From positions 39,109 through 103,108 of the forward strand of contig SVKK01000005.1 of assembly GCA_015068425.1 (NCBI GenBank): 64,000 nt of DNA, in the 5' to 3' direction. This document shows, one piece after another, positions 8,774-17,215 of this stretch. The stretch's first letter is position 1, and the number at the start of each line of letters is the position of its first letter. Source of the DNA: Oscillospiraceae bacterium (lineage in GTDB: Bacteria; Bacillota; Clostridia; Oscillospirales; Oscillospiraceae). Under the pieces are notes generated by a model. The model saw only the letters and a program-made list of their open reading frames with translations. It made no database searches and was not told the DNA's origin. A program made the position numbers and the translations under genes.

Positions 8774-10057
8774 ATGGTCAAAGTTGATCTCAGCGGTGCA
8801 AAAGCTTTTTTTGATGCAGCAGGTCCTGATTATGCAGCTGCCGCAGATGCTCACCGTACACTTTTTAACGGCACAGGCGCCGGAAATGACTTTATTGGTT
8901 GGCTTGAACTTCCTCAGCGTATAATCGACACGGAACTCAAGTCCATTCTTGCTGCTGCTGAAAAAATAAAGAAGCAGTCCGAAGTTCTCCTTGTTGTCGG
9001 TATAGGTGGAAGCTATCTTGGTGCGCGTGCCGCTATCGAGCTTCTTCAGACTCCCAGCCATAACCGCATCAGCGGCGAAACAGAAGTCTATTTTATGGGC
9101 ACCACCCTCTCTCCCGACGCAATTAACGAGCTTATCGCCGTCCTCGGCGACAGAGATTTTTCCGTTAATGTTATCAGCAAGTCCGGCGGAACTCTTGAGC
9201 CCGCCCTTGGTTTCCGCGTTGCAAAGGCCCTTCTGGAGCGCAAATATGGCCGCACCGCAGCCAAAAAGCGTATTTACGCTACCACCGATGGCTCCAAGGG
9301 TGTTCTTCATAACATTGCAAAAAATGAAGGCTACGAAATGTTTACCGTTCCCGACGATGTTGGCGGACGCTTCAGCGTTCTCTCTGCAGTCGGCCTTCTT
9401 CCTATGGCAGTTGCAGGAATTGATATAGAAACCGTTCTTAAATGCGCCGTTGAGGAAATGCGCTCCCTTTCTCTCGCCTCTCCCGAAAACCCCGCCTGGC
9501 AGTATGCCGCCGCAAGACAGCATCTTTACCGCAAGGGCAAAAACATTGAAATTCTTGCAGGCTATGAGCCTTCCTTCCGTTTCTTTGCCGAATGGTGGAA
9601 ACAGCTTTACGGCGAGAGCGAAGGCAAGAACTCCATCGGTATTTACCCCGCATCTGTTGAATATAACGCTGACCTTCATTCAATGGGACAGTATGTTCAG
9701 GACGGTCCACGAACTCTTATGGAGACCGTTGTAAGCTTTGATGTTCCCCGCACCGACTATAAGGTTCCCTTCGAGTTGGGCGATCCCGACGGTCTTAATT
9801 ATCTGGCCGGACGCAACTTCTCTGACATTATGGCTACTGTTGTTGCCGCCGTCAAAGCCGCACATATTTCCGGCGGAGTTCCCAACATCGGCGTTTCTGT
9901 GCCATCAAGAGATGAAGCCGGCTTTGCTGCCCTTGTTTGCTTCTTTGAGGTTGCCTGCGGCATTTCCGCTTATATGATGGGTGTTAACCCCTTCAACCAG
10001 CCCGGCGTTGAGGAGTACAAAAAGAATATGTTCCGTATGCTCAAGGAGCAAAACTGA
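8774..10057 (+). CDS. pgi: Glucose-6-phosphate isomerase
   Basis: Interconverts glucose-6-phosphate and fructose-6-phosphate in glycolysis. At 427 residues it is the short form common in Firmicutes. The SIS-fold sugar-phosphate site is seen in GGSYLGARAA and SKSGGT, and the second half has the PGI signature region GESEGKNSIGIYPAS. Codon use is biased toward C-ending codons, as expected for a strongly expressed central enzyme. The ATG has a GGAG site 8-9 bases upstream. It stands alone, with no clear terminator before the next gene 100 bases on. Confidence 0.95.
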   Translation: MVKVDLSGAKAFFDAAGPDYAAAADAHRTLFNGTGAGNDFIGWLELPQRIIDTELKSILAAAEKIKKQSEVLLVVGIGGSYLGARAAIELLQTPSHNRISGETEVYFMGTTLSPDAINELIAVLGDRDFSVNVISKSGGTLEPALGFRVAKALLERKYGRTAAKKRIYATTDGSKGVLHNIAKNEGYEMFTVPDDVGGRFSVLSAVGLLPMAVAGIDIETVLKCAVEEMRSLSLASPENPAWQYAAARQHLYRKGKNIEILAGYEPSFRFFAEWWKQLYGESEGKNSIGIYPASVEYNADLHSMGQYVQDGPRTLMETVVSFDVPRTDYKVPFELGDPDGLNYLAGRNFSDIMATVVAAVKAAHISGGVPNIGVSVPSRDEAGFAALVCFFEVACGISAYMMGVNPFNQPGVEEYKKNMFRMLKEQN

Positions 10058-10165
10058 ATTTTATAATTTTAAGCATTGAAGTTCATATAAATTGATGTTA
10101 TTATATATACAGCTAAGGCTTATACACTAACAAGCAACTTACTACACAAAAGGAGTGTGATTAAC

Positions 10166-10576
10166 ATGGTTAAGCTTATTATGGGTCTTAAGGGCTCCGG
10201 CAAAACCAAAACTCTCGTCGACATGGTTGTTAAGGCCGTCTCCGAAGAACGCGGCGACGTTGTCTGCATCGAGAAGGACAAGAAACTCACTTATGATATT
10301 CCCTATACCGCCCGTCTTATCAACGCCAGCGAGTATGGTATAAATTCCAATGCACTTCTCCGCGGCTTTATTTGCGGTCTCCATGCAGGAAACTATGATA
10401 TAACCCATGTTTTCATTGATAATTTTTATAAGATCCTTGATGATGCGTCCTATGACGCTGTTGCCGATCTCCTTGACTGGATGTATGATTTCGGCAAAGA
10501 AAACAACATCAGCTTCACCATCACCGTTACCGATGATGCAGAAAGCGTTCCCGACCGCATCAAGAGATATTTCTAA
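10166..10576 (+). CDS. Small P-loop protein of unknown function
   Basis: A 136-residue protein with an N-terminal Walker A motif, GLKGSGKTKT (residues 7-16), and a Walker B-like strand, ITHVFIDN, near residue 84. That is nearly the minimal P-loop NTPase core with no added domain. I do not recognise the family. The layout recalls thymidine-kinase-like or stripped-down RecA/PilT-like folds, but no zinc site or lasso motif is visible. An ATG at 10166 is preferred (AGGAG 10 bases upstream); the earlier GTG abuts the ribosome site. The strong ribosome site, C-rich codon use and own terminator suggest a well-expressed single gene. Confidence 0.75.
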   Translation: MVKLIMGLKGSGKTKTLVDMVVKAVSEERGDVVCIEKDKKLTYDIPYTARLINASEYGINSNALLRGFICGLHAGNYDITHVFIDNFYKILDDASYDAVADLLDWMYDFGKENNISFTITVTDDAESVPDRIKRYF

Positions 10577-10590
10577 ATACATAATAATCA

Positions 10591-10619
10591 AACGCCCTGC
10601 GAAAAGCAGGGCGTTTTTT
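10591..10619 (+). terminator. Intrinsic terminator after the small P-loop gene
   Basis: A 10-bp perfect stem (10591-10600 with 10606-10615), a GAAAA loop and a run of six T. Confidence 0.92.
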
Positions 10620-10694
10620 CGTGCTGCTTATTGCATATTTCCCCCTATTATGGCACTATAAATAGTAACTTAGGCGAAAAAGGATGTGAGAAAA

Positions 10695-12485
10695 ATGAAA
10701 AGTAAAAATGTCATAAAGCTCCTGAAAGGTACTATGAAATATTTTGTACCCGCACTTTTTTGCACCCTTTTCTATACCCTTTTCAAATTTCTCATTCCTC
10801 AGATAGTCGGCGTCACCGTTGACAATGTTATCGGAACTCTCCCGGCAGAAGGACGTATTGCCCAATTGCTTCTTGATTTGGGAGGAGGAAGACAAAATCT
10901 TCGGGATAATCTTATATTCTGTGCTATTGCAATAGGCATATGCGCACTTGCTGAAGGTGTATGCAACTACTTCTCCCGTATCAATGTTACCCGCGGTACG
11001 GAAAAGTTCACTATGGTTCTTCGCAACATACTTCTTGCTCATATTGAATCTCTTCCTTTTTCATGGCACACCAAAAACTCCACCGGCGACATTATCCAGC
11101 GCAGCACGGCTGATGTGATGACCCTGAGAAACTTCATTTCCTCTCAGCTAATTGAGGTTATCAAAACTCTTATTCTTCTTACTGTAGCTTTGGTGATAAT
11201 GTTCTCGATGAACACAAAACTTGCGCTTGTATTTTTCGTTACAGTTCCCCTTATTGTCATTTATTCACTTCTTTTTCACACCCGCATATCCCGCCAATTC
11301 CGCAGCGCAGACGAAGCTGAGGGCGAGCTTCTCACCCAGGTTCAGGAAAATCTAAGCGGCATGCGTGTAGTCAGAGCATTCGGTCGCGAACGCCACGAGC
11401 TTGACAAATTCAATTCCACCAGCGACAAATATGTCAAAAATTGGGTTGATCTGGGCTATACTCTTGGATTTTTCTGGGGTATCGGTGATCTCGCCACCTG
11501 TATTCAGCTTATGAGTGTTATTTGCGCAGGCGCGTTTTTTGCAGCCAAGGGAGAGTTAAGCCTCGGAACCCTTCTCATATTCATAAGCTACACCCAGTCT
11601 CTTGCGGGTCCTGTGCGCAGTCTCGGCAAATCGCTTTCCGAGCTGAGCAAAGCCGGTGTTTCCGCAGAACGAATAGAGGAAATACTGTCTTCTCCTCCGG
11701 AAAAGGACGAAGACGATGCTCTTAACGAGGGCTTCGGAGGAGATATTGTGTTTGACAATGTCAGTTTTTCCTATGGCGAAAATGAAGTTTTAAGTCATCT
11801 GAGCTTTACCGTTGCCGAAGGGAGCACCCTTGGAATTCTTGGCACTACCGGCAGCGGCAAGAGCAGCCTGACTTATCTTCTGAACCGCCTTTATGAGCCC
11901 TCTGAAGGACAAATAAGAATCGGAGGAAAAGACATCAGGAGCTTCAAAAAAAGCTATCTCCGGCGAAATATCGGCCTTGTGCTTCAGGACAGTTTTCTTT
12001 TCTCCAAGACAATTGCAGAAAACATTGCTATTGCCGCAGAGGAAGCCGACATTGATAAAATCCGCTCCTGCGCCCATGTTGCTTCTGTTGACAGTGATAT
12101 ATCCACCTTCCCCGATGCCTATGACACAATGGTTGGCGAGCGCGGCGTAACTCTTTCCGGCGGACAGCGCCAGCGCATAGCGATAGCCCGTACACTTATG
12201 CAGCACTGCCCTGTTATGATTTTTGACGATTCCCTTTCTGCTGTCGATATGGAAACCGATGCCCGCATCAGAGAAAGCCTGCGCCAAAACACCAAAAATG
12301 CCACTGTTTTTCTTATCTCCCATCGTATTAACACTCTTATGGACGCAGATAAAATAATTGTTCTTGACGAAGGACGGATTGTTGAAGAAGGCACGCATAG
12401 AGATCTTATCGCAAAAGGCGGACTATACAGCCGTGTCTGCGAAATTCAGTCTATGTCTGCTAAGGAGGTGGACGCAGATGAATGA
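10695..12485 (+). CDS. ABC exporter half-transporter, degenerate-site subunit
   Basis: A type IV ABC exporter half-molecule (about 596 residues): six N-terminal helices and one ATPase domain. Walker A is GTTGSGKSS and the signature is LSGGQRQR. Walker B reads MIFDDSLSAVD, with Asp where the catalytic Glu normally sits, typical of the non-hydrolytic site in heterodimeric exporters such as BmrC, LmrC or TM287. The ATG at 10695 is preferred to the GTG at 10686. The gene overlaps the next by 8 bases, so the two products are made together and probably form one heterodimer. The substrate could be a drug, lipid or peptide. Confidence 0.93.
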   Translation: MKSKNVIKLLKGTMKYFVPALFCTLFYTLFKFLIPQIVGVTVDNVIGTLPAEGRIAQLLLDLGGGRQNLRDNLIFCAIAIGICALAEGVCNYFSRINVTRGTEKFTMVLRNILLAHIESLPFSWHTKNSTGDIIQRSTADVMTLRNFISSQLIEVIKTLILLTVALVIMFSMNTKLALVFFVTVPLIVIYSLLFHTRISRQFRSADEAEGELLTQVQENLSGMRVVRAFGRERHELDKFNSTSDKYVKNWVDLGYTLGFFWGIGDLATCIQLMSVICAGAFFAAKGELSLGTLLIFISYTQSLAGPVRSLGKSLSELSKAGVSAERIEEILSSPPEKDEDDALNEGFGGDIVFDNVSFSYGENEVLSHLSFTVAEGSTLGILGTTGSGKSSLTYLLNRLYEPSEGQIRIGGKDIRSFKKSYLRRNIGLVLQDSFLFSKTIAENIAIAAEEADIDKIRSCAHVASVDSDISTFPDAYDTMVGERGVTLSGGQRQRIAIARTLMQHCPVMIFDDSLSAVDMETDARIRESLRQNTKNATVFLISHRINTLMDADKIIVLDEGRIVEEGTHRDLIAKGGLYSRVCEIQSMSAKEVDADE

Positions 12486-14298
12486 GCAAAGCCGCATTGA
12501 TTTCAAGGTGTGGAAACGCATAGTCCCCTTCTTTGCTCCTCACAAAAACAAATTCATTTTTATCGCTCTTATGATGCTTTTCTCCGCCGTTGTTGACGCA
12601 GTCGTCCCCCTCTTCACCCGTTACGCGGTAAACAACTTTGTTGTGACCGAAACAACAAAAGGCATGGGCGCTTTTGTCCTGCTTTATCTTGTTCTCATAC
12701 TTCTCCAGACTGCCACAACTGTTATTTACTCCAGACTGAGTATGGAGATAGAAATGCACTCCAGCCGCATGCTGAAGCGAGAATGTTTTATCCACATCCA
12801 AAAGCTCCCTCTCAGCTATTTCAGCCGCAACAGTGTAGGTTATATTCTCGCCAGAGTAATGAGCGACACGAATCACATTTCGGGAATGATAGCCTGGGCG
12901 CTTTTTGGCCTTGTCTGGCAAGCCTTTTACCTTATATCCCTTATCACTGCAATGTTCTTTGTGAACTGGCGTTTTGCTCTTATAGTATCTGCCGTTGTGC
13001 CCATTGCGCTGCTGGCGTCGCTCTGGTTCAGGCCAAGACTAATGTCCGCAAACCGCGATGTACGCCACCATAATTCAGCCATAACCGGTTTTATTAACGA
13101 GCATATAAACGGAGCAAAAACCACAAAGACTCTCGTGGCGGAAGAAAAAAGCGCCTCAGAATTCAAAGAGCTTACCCGCAAAATGTATTCATCAAATATG
13201 CGCGTTTCTCATCTAAACTCTCTCTTTATCCCTCTTGTGAGCTTACTTGGTTCTGTCGCAGTAGCCGCCGCTCTTTTCACAACCGGTTCATCCGTTATTC
13301 GCGGCACTCTTGATTTCGGTGTTCTTTCAGCTTTTATTTCCTTTGCAATCTGTATTATAGATCCCATTGTTTCAATTTCAGGAATCTTCAATGAATTCAT
13401 CGCTGTGCAAGTAAACGTTGAGAGAGTCTCTGACCTTCTCAGCGAAGATACTGAAGACGACGAAAGCCAAGAGGTTAAAGAAATTTTCGGGAATTCACTT
13501 TTACCAAAAACCGAAAACTATCCCCCAATCATCGGAGACATTCGCTTTGAGCATGTTTGGTTCCGTTATCCCGATGCCGACGAAAATGACTTTGTGCTGA
13601 AAGACATTTCCTTTGATATCCCCGCTGGCTCTACCGTTGCTCTGGTTGGCGAGACCGGTGCCGGTAAAAGCACACTTGTCAATCTTGTTTGCCGTTTCTT
13701 TGAACCCAGTCGTGGCAAAATACTTATTGACGGAGTGGATTATCGCGAAAGATCAAGACATTGGCTCCACTCAAACCTTGGCTACGTTCAACAGTCTCCC
13801 CAGCTTTTCTCAGGCAGCGTGGCATATAACATCCTTTACGGAAATATGAATGCCACAGAAGAGGATATGATAAAAACGGCAGAGCTTGTCTCTGTTGATA
13901 AAATCGCCGCCCGACTTGAAAACGGCTACGAAACCGATGTCGGAGAAAACGGTGACAGACTCAGCACCGGCGAAAAACAGCTTGTATCTTTTGCCCGCGC
14001 AATGCTTGCAGACCCTCCCTTATTCATCCTTGACGAAGCAACAAGCTCTATAGATACAGAAACTGAGGCTCTCATTCAAAATGCCATATCCCGCGTTCTT
14101 CCCGGACGGACGTCCTTCATTATAGCCCACCGTCTTTCTACAATTCGAAACGCGGACATCATTATGGTGGTTGAAAATCACAGCATAAGTGAAAAAGGAA
14201 GCCATGAAGAACTAATGGAGAAAAAAGGACGCTATTACAGACTCTACCGTGCAATGCAAATGAAAGATGAATCCGGTCTTGACGAAAAATTCAAATAA
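12478..14298 (+). CDS. ABC exporter half-transporter, catalytic-site subunit
   Basis: Partner of the preceding half-transporter, 606 residues, six helices plus an ATPase domain. Walker A is GETGAGKST. Walker B is FILDEATSSID with the catalytic Glu present. The signature reads LSTGEKQL instead of LSGGQ. Together with the Asp-type Walker B in the first subunit this makes one competent and one degenerate ATP site, as known for BmrCD/TM287-288. The start at 12478 is set by a strong AAGGAGGTGG site inside the previous gene and by the 8-base overlap; an open frame extending upstream to 12358 is a shadow. A terminator follows directly. Confidence 0.94.
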   Translation: MNEQSRIDFKVWKRIVPFFAPHKNKFIFIALMMLFSAVVDAVVPLFTRYAVNNFVVTETTKGMGAFVLLYLVLILLQTATTVIYSRLSMEIEMHSSRMLKRECFIHIQKLPLSYFSRNSVGYILARVMSDTNHISGMIAWALFGLVWQAFYLISLITAMFFVNWRFALIVSAVVPIALLASLWFRPRLMSANRDVRHHNSAITGFINEHINGAKTTKTLVAEEKSASEFKELTRKMYSSNMRVSHLNSLFIPLVSLLGSVAVAAALFTTGSSVIRGTLDFGVLSAFISFAICIIDPIVSISGIFNEFIAVQVNVERVSDLLSEDTEDDESQEVKEIFGNSLLPKTENYPPIIGDIRFEHVWFRYPDADENDFVLKDISFDIPAGSTVALVGETGAGKSTLVNLVCRFFEPSRGKILIDGVDYRERSRHWLHSNLGYVQQSPQLFSGSVAYNILYGNMNATEEDMIKTAELVSVDKIAARLENGYETDVGENGDRLSTGEKQLVSFARAMLADPPLFILDEATSSIDTETEALIQNAISRVLPGRTSFIIAHRLSTIRNADIIMVVENHSISEKGSHEELMEKKGRYYRLYRAMQMKDESGLDEKFK

Positions 14299-14300
14299 AA

Positions 14301-14335
14301 AAACTGTAGGTTGAACTTCAACCTACAGTTTTTTT
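14301..14335 (+). terminator. Bidirectional intrinsic terminator
   Basis: A long perfect stem (14301-14315 with 14317-14331, tight loop) is flanked by A-run and T-run. It serves the ABC operon on the plus strand and overlaps the end of the HAD gene on the minus strand. Confidence 0.92.
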
Positions 14336-15030
14336 ATCATCTCCAGCATTTCTTCAAAGCTGCCGGAAGGTCCTTCCCAGCTCTTGCCACCGGAAATAAG
14401 GCAGTCCTTTACAAGATAAGCGTCCATTCCGGCTTTTTCAGCGGCAATCATGTCCTCATTTATATCGTTGCCTATCATAAGGCAATCGCCGGGCTCCACG
14501 CCGATGCGCCGACATATTTCAATATAATAGTTTGGATTGGGTTTGCAGAAGCTATCCGATTCATAGCTTGTTATAAGAACAAAGTCATCCTCCTTCAAGC
14601 CAATCCAACTAATTCTAGAAAGCTGGGCGGCATAGGGAAAGAGAGGATTTGTTGCAAGAACAACCTTACGGCCTCCCTTGGCGGCAGCTCTCACAGCCTC
14701 AACTGCAAGAGGGTTTTCTCCGGTAACAACCCGAGCCTTATTAAACTCATGGGAATAAAAATAATCCGTTTCTGCAAATATGGTATCGGAAACAATTCCC
14801 GTCAAAGAAAGGAACTTATCCCAAAATCGTTTCTCGTTTTTGCAGGAGCCGTCATTGAGAACCATTTCCTTTGTTCCAGCCCAAACAGCTTCAATAAGCT
14901 TCTCGGCAGAAACACCGTATTTTGCGAGAGATATGCAAAGCTCCTTAAAATAGGTTTTGGCAAAAACATCCATATCCATAGGAAGCAGTGTTCCGTCAAG
15001 ATCGAAAAATATGGCCTTATAGTCTTTCAT
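14323..15030 (-). CDS. HAD-superfamily hydrolase
   Basis: A 235-residue haloacid-dehalogenase-type phosphatase. Motif I is FFDLDGTLLP (nucleophile and acid Asp near residues 10 and 12). Motif II is the Thr of VLATNPLF. Motif III/IV is seen as KPNPNY (Lys) and MIGNDINED (acidic pair). A helical cap lies between motifs I and II, the C1-cap style of phosphoglycolate phosphatase and YjjG relatives. It is cytoplasmic and probably acts on a phosphorylated metabolite or nucleotide, but the substrate cannot be read from sequence. Last 18 bases lie in the shared terminator. Confidence 0.85.
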   Translation of the reverse strand: MKDYKAIFFDLDGTLLPMDMDVFAKTYFKELCISLAKYGVSAEKLIEAVWAGTKEMVLNDGSCKNEKRFWDKFLSLTGIVSDTIFAETDYFYSHEFNKARVVTGENPLAVEAVRAAAKGGRKVVLATNPLFPYAAQLSRISWIGLKEDDFVLITSYESDSFCKPNPNYYIEICRRIGVEPGDCLMIGNDINEDMIAAEKAGMDAYLVKDCLISGGKSWEGPSGSFEEMLEMIKKL

Positions 15031-15052
15031 ATTGTCACCGTATGATAAATAA

Positions 15053-15126
15053 TGGAGCGGATAACGGGAATCGAACCCGCCTCTACGGCTTGGGAAGCCG
15101 TCATTCTACCGATGAACTATATCCGC
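15053..15126 (-). tRNA. tRNA-Gly (anticodon CCC)
   Basis: A complete cloverleaf on the minus strand with an encoded CCA (15053-15055). The acceptor GCGGATA pairs with TATCCGC, the anticodon loop is TTCCCAA and the T-loop is TTCGATT. It reads GGG codons. Confidence 0.96.
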
Positions 15127-15169
15127 ATTTACCGAAAAATTATACCACTCCACCACTGTCACATCAAGG

Positions 15170-15203
15170 GGAAAATAAAAAAGCACCGCAACGCGGTGCT
15201 TTT
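15170..15203 (-). terminator. Terminator of the TRAP transporter operon
   Basis: A 9-bp GC-rich stem (15181-15189 with 15193-15201) with a 3-base loop. On the minus strand it is followed by a T-rich run, 25 bases after the dctQ stop. Confidence 0.88.
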
Positions 15204-15225
15204 TTATTTAATGTTATTCAATAAA

Positions 15226-15744
15226 TTATTCAGCAATGGCTTCTTTCTCTTCGGGCTTGCCAGCATCAATGAAATACTGAATGAAATCAATTACGAGCAA
15301 AACAGTCAGCTCAAGGAATCCGAATGCAACGACAATGGCAAAGGGCCACCATGGCATATTGAGAACGTCGGTTGCTCGGCCATTTTCAAGGAGAGTAATA
15401 GCCTGCTGAACTCCGGCATAGCAAAGAGCGGCGGAAACAACAGCCTCAATGAAGAGAACAACACCCATCCAGATCTTGTTGAGCTTTGCAGGGAACATAT
15501 CAACAAACATATTTACCCAGACATGGCCCTTTTTGACCTGCATAACGGGAATTGCAAGCATAACAATCACGATAAGGAAGTAAGAGGAGAACTCGTTACT
15601 TCCGCTAATAGAAAAACGCTGTCCGCTGACTTTGCGAAGGATAACATCGATTGCAACGACGAAAACCATAACGAAACAGACAGCCATACTTATATAGCTT
15701 ATACCGTTGACAACCTTGCCAACAGTATCACGTATCTTTTTCAA
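15226..15744 (-). CDS. dctQ: TRAP transporter small permease (DctQ-type)
   Basis: The small membrane subunit of a tripartite ATP-independent periplasmic transporter, 172 residues with four predicted helices. It bridges the binding protein and the large permease. Family features include the VDVILRKVSG segment after helix 1-2 and the GHVWVN segment near residue 87. The start is a TTG at 15744, supported by an AAAGGGG site 9 bases upstream. It is the last gene of the dctM-dctP-dctQ operon. A 141-base gap with a strong hairpin separates it from dctP, so it is probably made in lower amount than the binding protein. Confidence 0.9.
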   Translation of the reverse strand: MKKIRDTVGKVVNGISYISMAVCFVMVFVVAIDVILRKVSGQRFSISGSNEFSSYFLIVIVMLAIPVMQVKKGHVWVNMFVDMFPAKLNKIWMGVVLFIEAVVSAALCYAGVQQAITLLENGRATDVLNMPWWPFAIVVAFGFLELTVLLVIDFIQYFIDAGKPEEKEAIAE

Positions 15745-15815
15745 GTGAAATTTCCCCTTTCAAAAAGGATGAATAAAAAGTGCATAAAAATTTTAAGAAA
15801 GAAAAATTTTAAGGG

Positions 15816-15845
15816 TACAGGACCCGGTTAAGGCCGGGTCCTGTA
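15816..15845 (-). terminator. Strong hairpin between dctP and dctQ (attenuator or mRNA stabiliser)
   Basis: A 12-bp perfect GC-rich stem (15816-15827 with 15834-15845) with a 6-base loop sits just after the dctP stop. On the minus strand it is followed by CCC and then a T-rich tract, not an immediate T-run. That suits partial termination or 3'-end protection that raises binding-protein message over permease message. Confidence 0.8.
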
Positions 15846-15885
15846 TGAAAAGGTTCTACTTACTTGGTGTAAATAGTTTCAGCAA

Positions 15886-17154
15886 TTACTTGCTGTACTT
15901 TGCAACGAGCTCAACAGCTGCATCATAAACAGCCTGTGCTTCGCCGCCGGTCTCGGAGATCCACTGCTCAGCGACCTTAGCATAAACTTCCTGAAGCTCA
16001 GCCTCGAACTCAGCGGAAGGAGCATAGATGGTGCCGCCGTTAGCGGTTGCTACGTAACGGCCAGCAGCTTCCCAACGATTCCAGATGTCAACCAGGTTGA
16101 GGAGGTAATCGCCGGAAACGGACTTGATAGCCTCAGCATAGCCCATATCCTCAACAGCAGCCCAAACGTCATTGTTGGCCAGGAGAGCGTAAGCAGAGCA
16201 GCCAACGTTGGAGTCAACGTAGTAGTTCAGAACGCCGGGGTCAGCAAGTGCGAAGGACTTGATGCCGTGCCAGTCGGTAACAACATAGGAGAAGATACCG
16301 GTGGAGATGTTGTTGTAAACCTCACCGATGGGGCAGCCCATAACAGTGCCGCCAGCAGCAGTGATGAACATCTGGGTGGGGCCGTTGTTGCCGCGGATGT
16401 TGCCGGTGATTTCAGCAACAGAGCCGATCTCCTTGTCGCCCTTATAAGCGAGAGGAGAGGTGCAGTTGGTCCACAGGAAGAGGACTTCGCCCTCGTCATA
16501 TTCCTCCTGGATGGCGGGGGTGTTCTTGTAGAGTTCCCACATAGCTGCGGAACCTACAGTTGCATCCTTAATGCCAAGAGCAGGGTTCTGGATGACGTTG
16601 GTGAGGGGGAAGTAGTTCTTGAAGTAGCAGGGCAGGGTCCAGCCGAAGTCGATGGTACCGGAAACCATGTCGTCAACGACCTTCATGGTGCCGGAGTGGG
16701 TGCCGGAGTAGCCGATGTCGAAATCAACAGCGCCTTCGGTTGCGATGGTGACAGCGTCAGCCCAAGCGGTGAGGAACTCGCCGGGAGCGGAGTCAGCGGG
16801 GTCATGGCAAGCCAGAGTGAAGGTGATTTCGGGCTTAACATCTGCATATGCAGCAGCCTGCTCAGCAAGAGCAGCGATGACAGCATAGGACTGTGCCCAG
16901 TTGCCGTTTTCCTTGGTGGGCTCGGAGCCATCCCATTCGGGACCGGCTGCGAAGTCAGCCTTTACGGGGAGAGCGGGCTTTGCGGGCTCAGCAGGAGCAG
17001 CGGGCTCAGCGGGAGCTGCAGGATCTGCGGGAGCAGCGGGAGCAGCAGGCTCAGCGGGAGCAGCGGGAGCAGCGGGAGCTTCCTGACCACCGCAAGCGGC
17101 GAACAGAGAAACTACCATGAGAACTGCCAGAACAAGAGCGAGAACTTTTTTCAT
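15886..17154 (-). CDS. dctP: TRAP transporter substrate-binding lipoprotein (DctP-type)
   Basis: Captures the substrate outside the membrane and delivers it to DctQM. The 422-residue precursor has a lipoprotein signal peptide with lipobox FAAC (Cys near residue 21). A low-complexity Ala/Pro/Glu linker of about 35 residues follows, then the DctP (solute-binding family 7) fold. The specificity Arg cannot be placed with confidence, though TGNIRGNNGPTQMF is the usual Arg-containing region. Codon use is highly biased (mostly AAG for Lys and AAC for Asn), so expression is probably very high. Substrate is likely an organic acid used by the divergent BKACE pathway (inference). Confidence 0.93.
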   Translation of the reverse strand: MKKVLALVLAVLMVVSLFAACGGQEAPAAPAAPAEPAAPAAPADPAAPAEPAAPAEPAKPALPVKADFAAGPEWDGSEPTKENGNWAQSYAVIAALAEQAAAYADVKPEITFTLACHDPADSAPGEFLTAWADAVTIATEGAVDFDIGYSGTHSGTMKVVDDMVSGTIDFGWTLPCYFKNYFPLTNVIQNPALGIKDATVGSAAMWELYKNTPAIQEEYDEGEVLFLWTNCTSPLAYKGDKEIGSVAEITGNIRGNNGPTQMFITAAGGTVMGCPIGEVYNNISTGIFSYVVTDWHGIKSFALADPGVLNYYVDSNVGCSAYALLANNDVWAAVEDMGYAEAIKSVSGDYLLNLVDIWNRWEAAGRYVATANGGTIYAPSAEFEAELQEVYAKVAEQWISETGGEAQAVYDAAVELVAKYSK

Positions 17155-17215
17155 GATTTTGCCTCCTTAAAATTTTATGCTGGGGTATGTATTAACGCGG
17201 GGATTTTGTCCCGAA

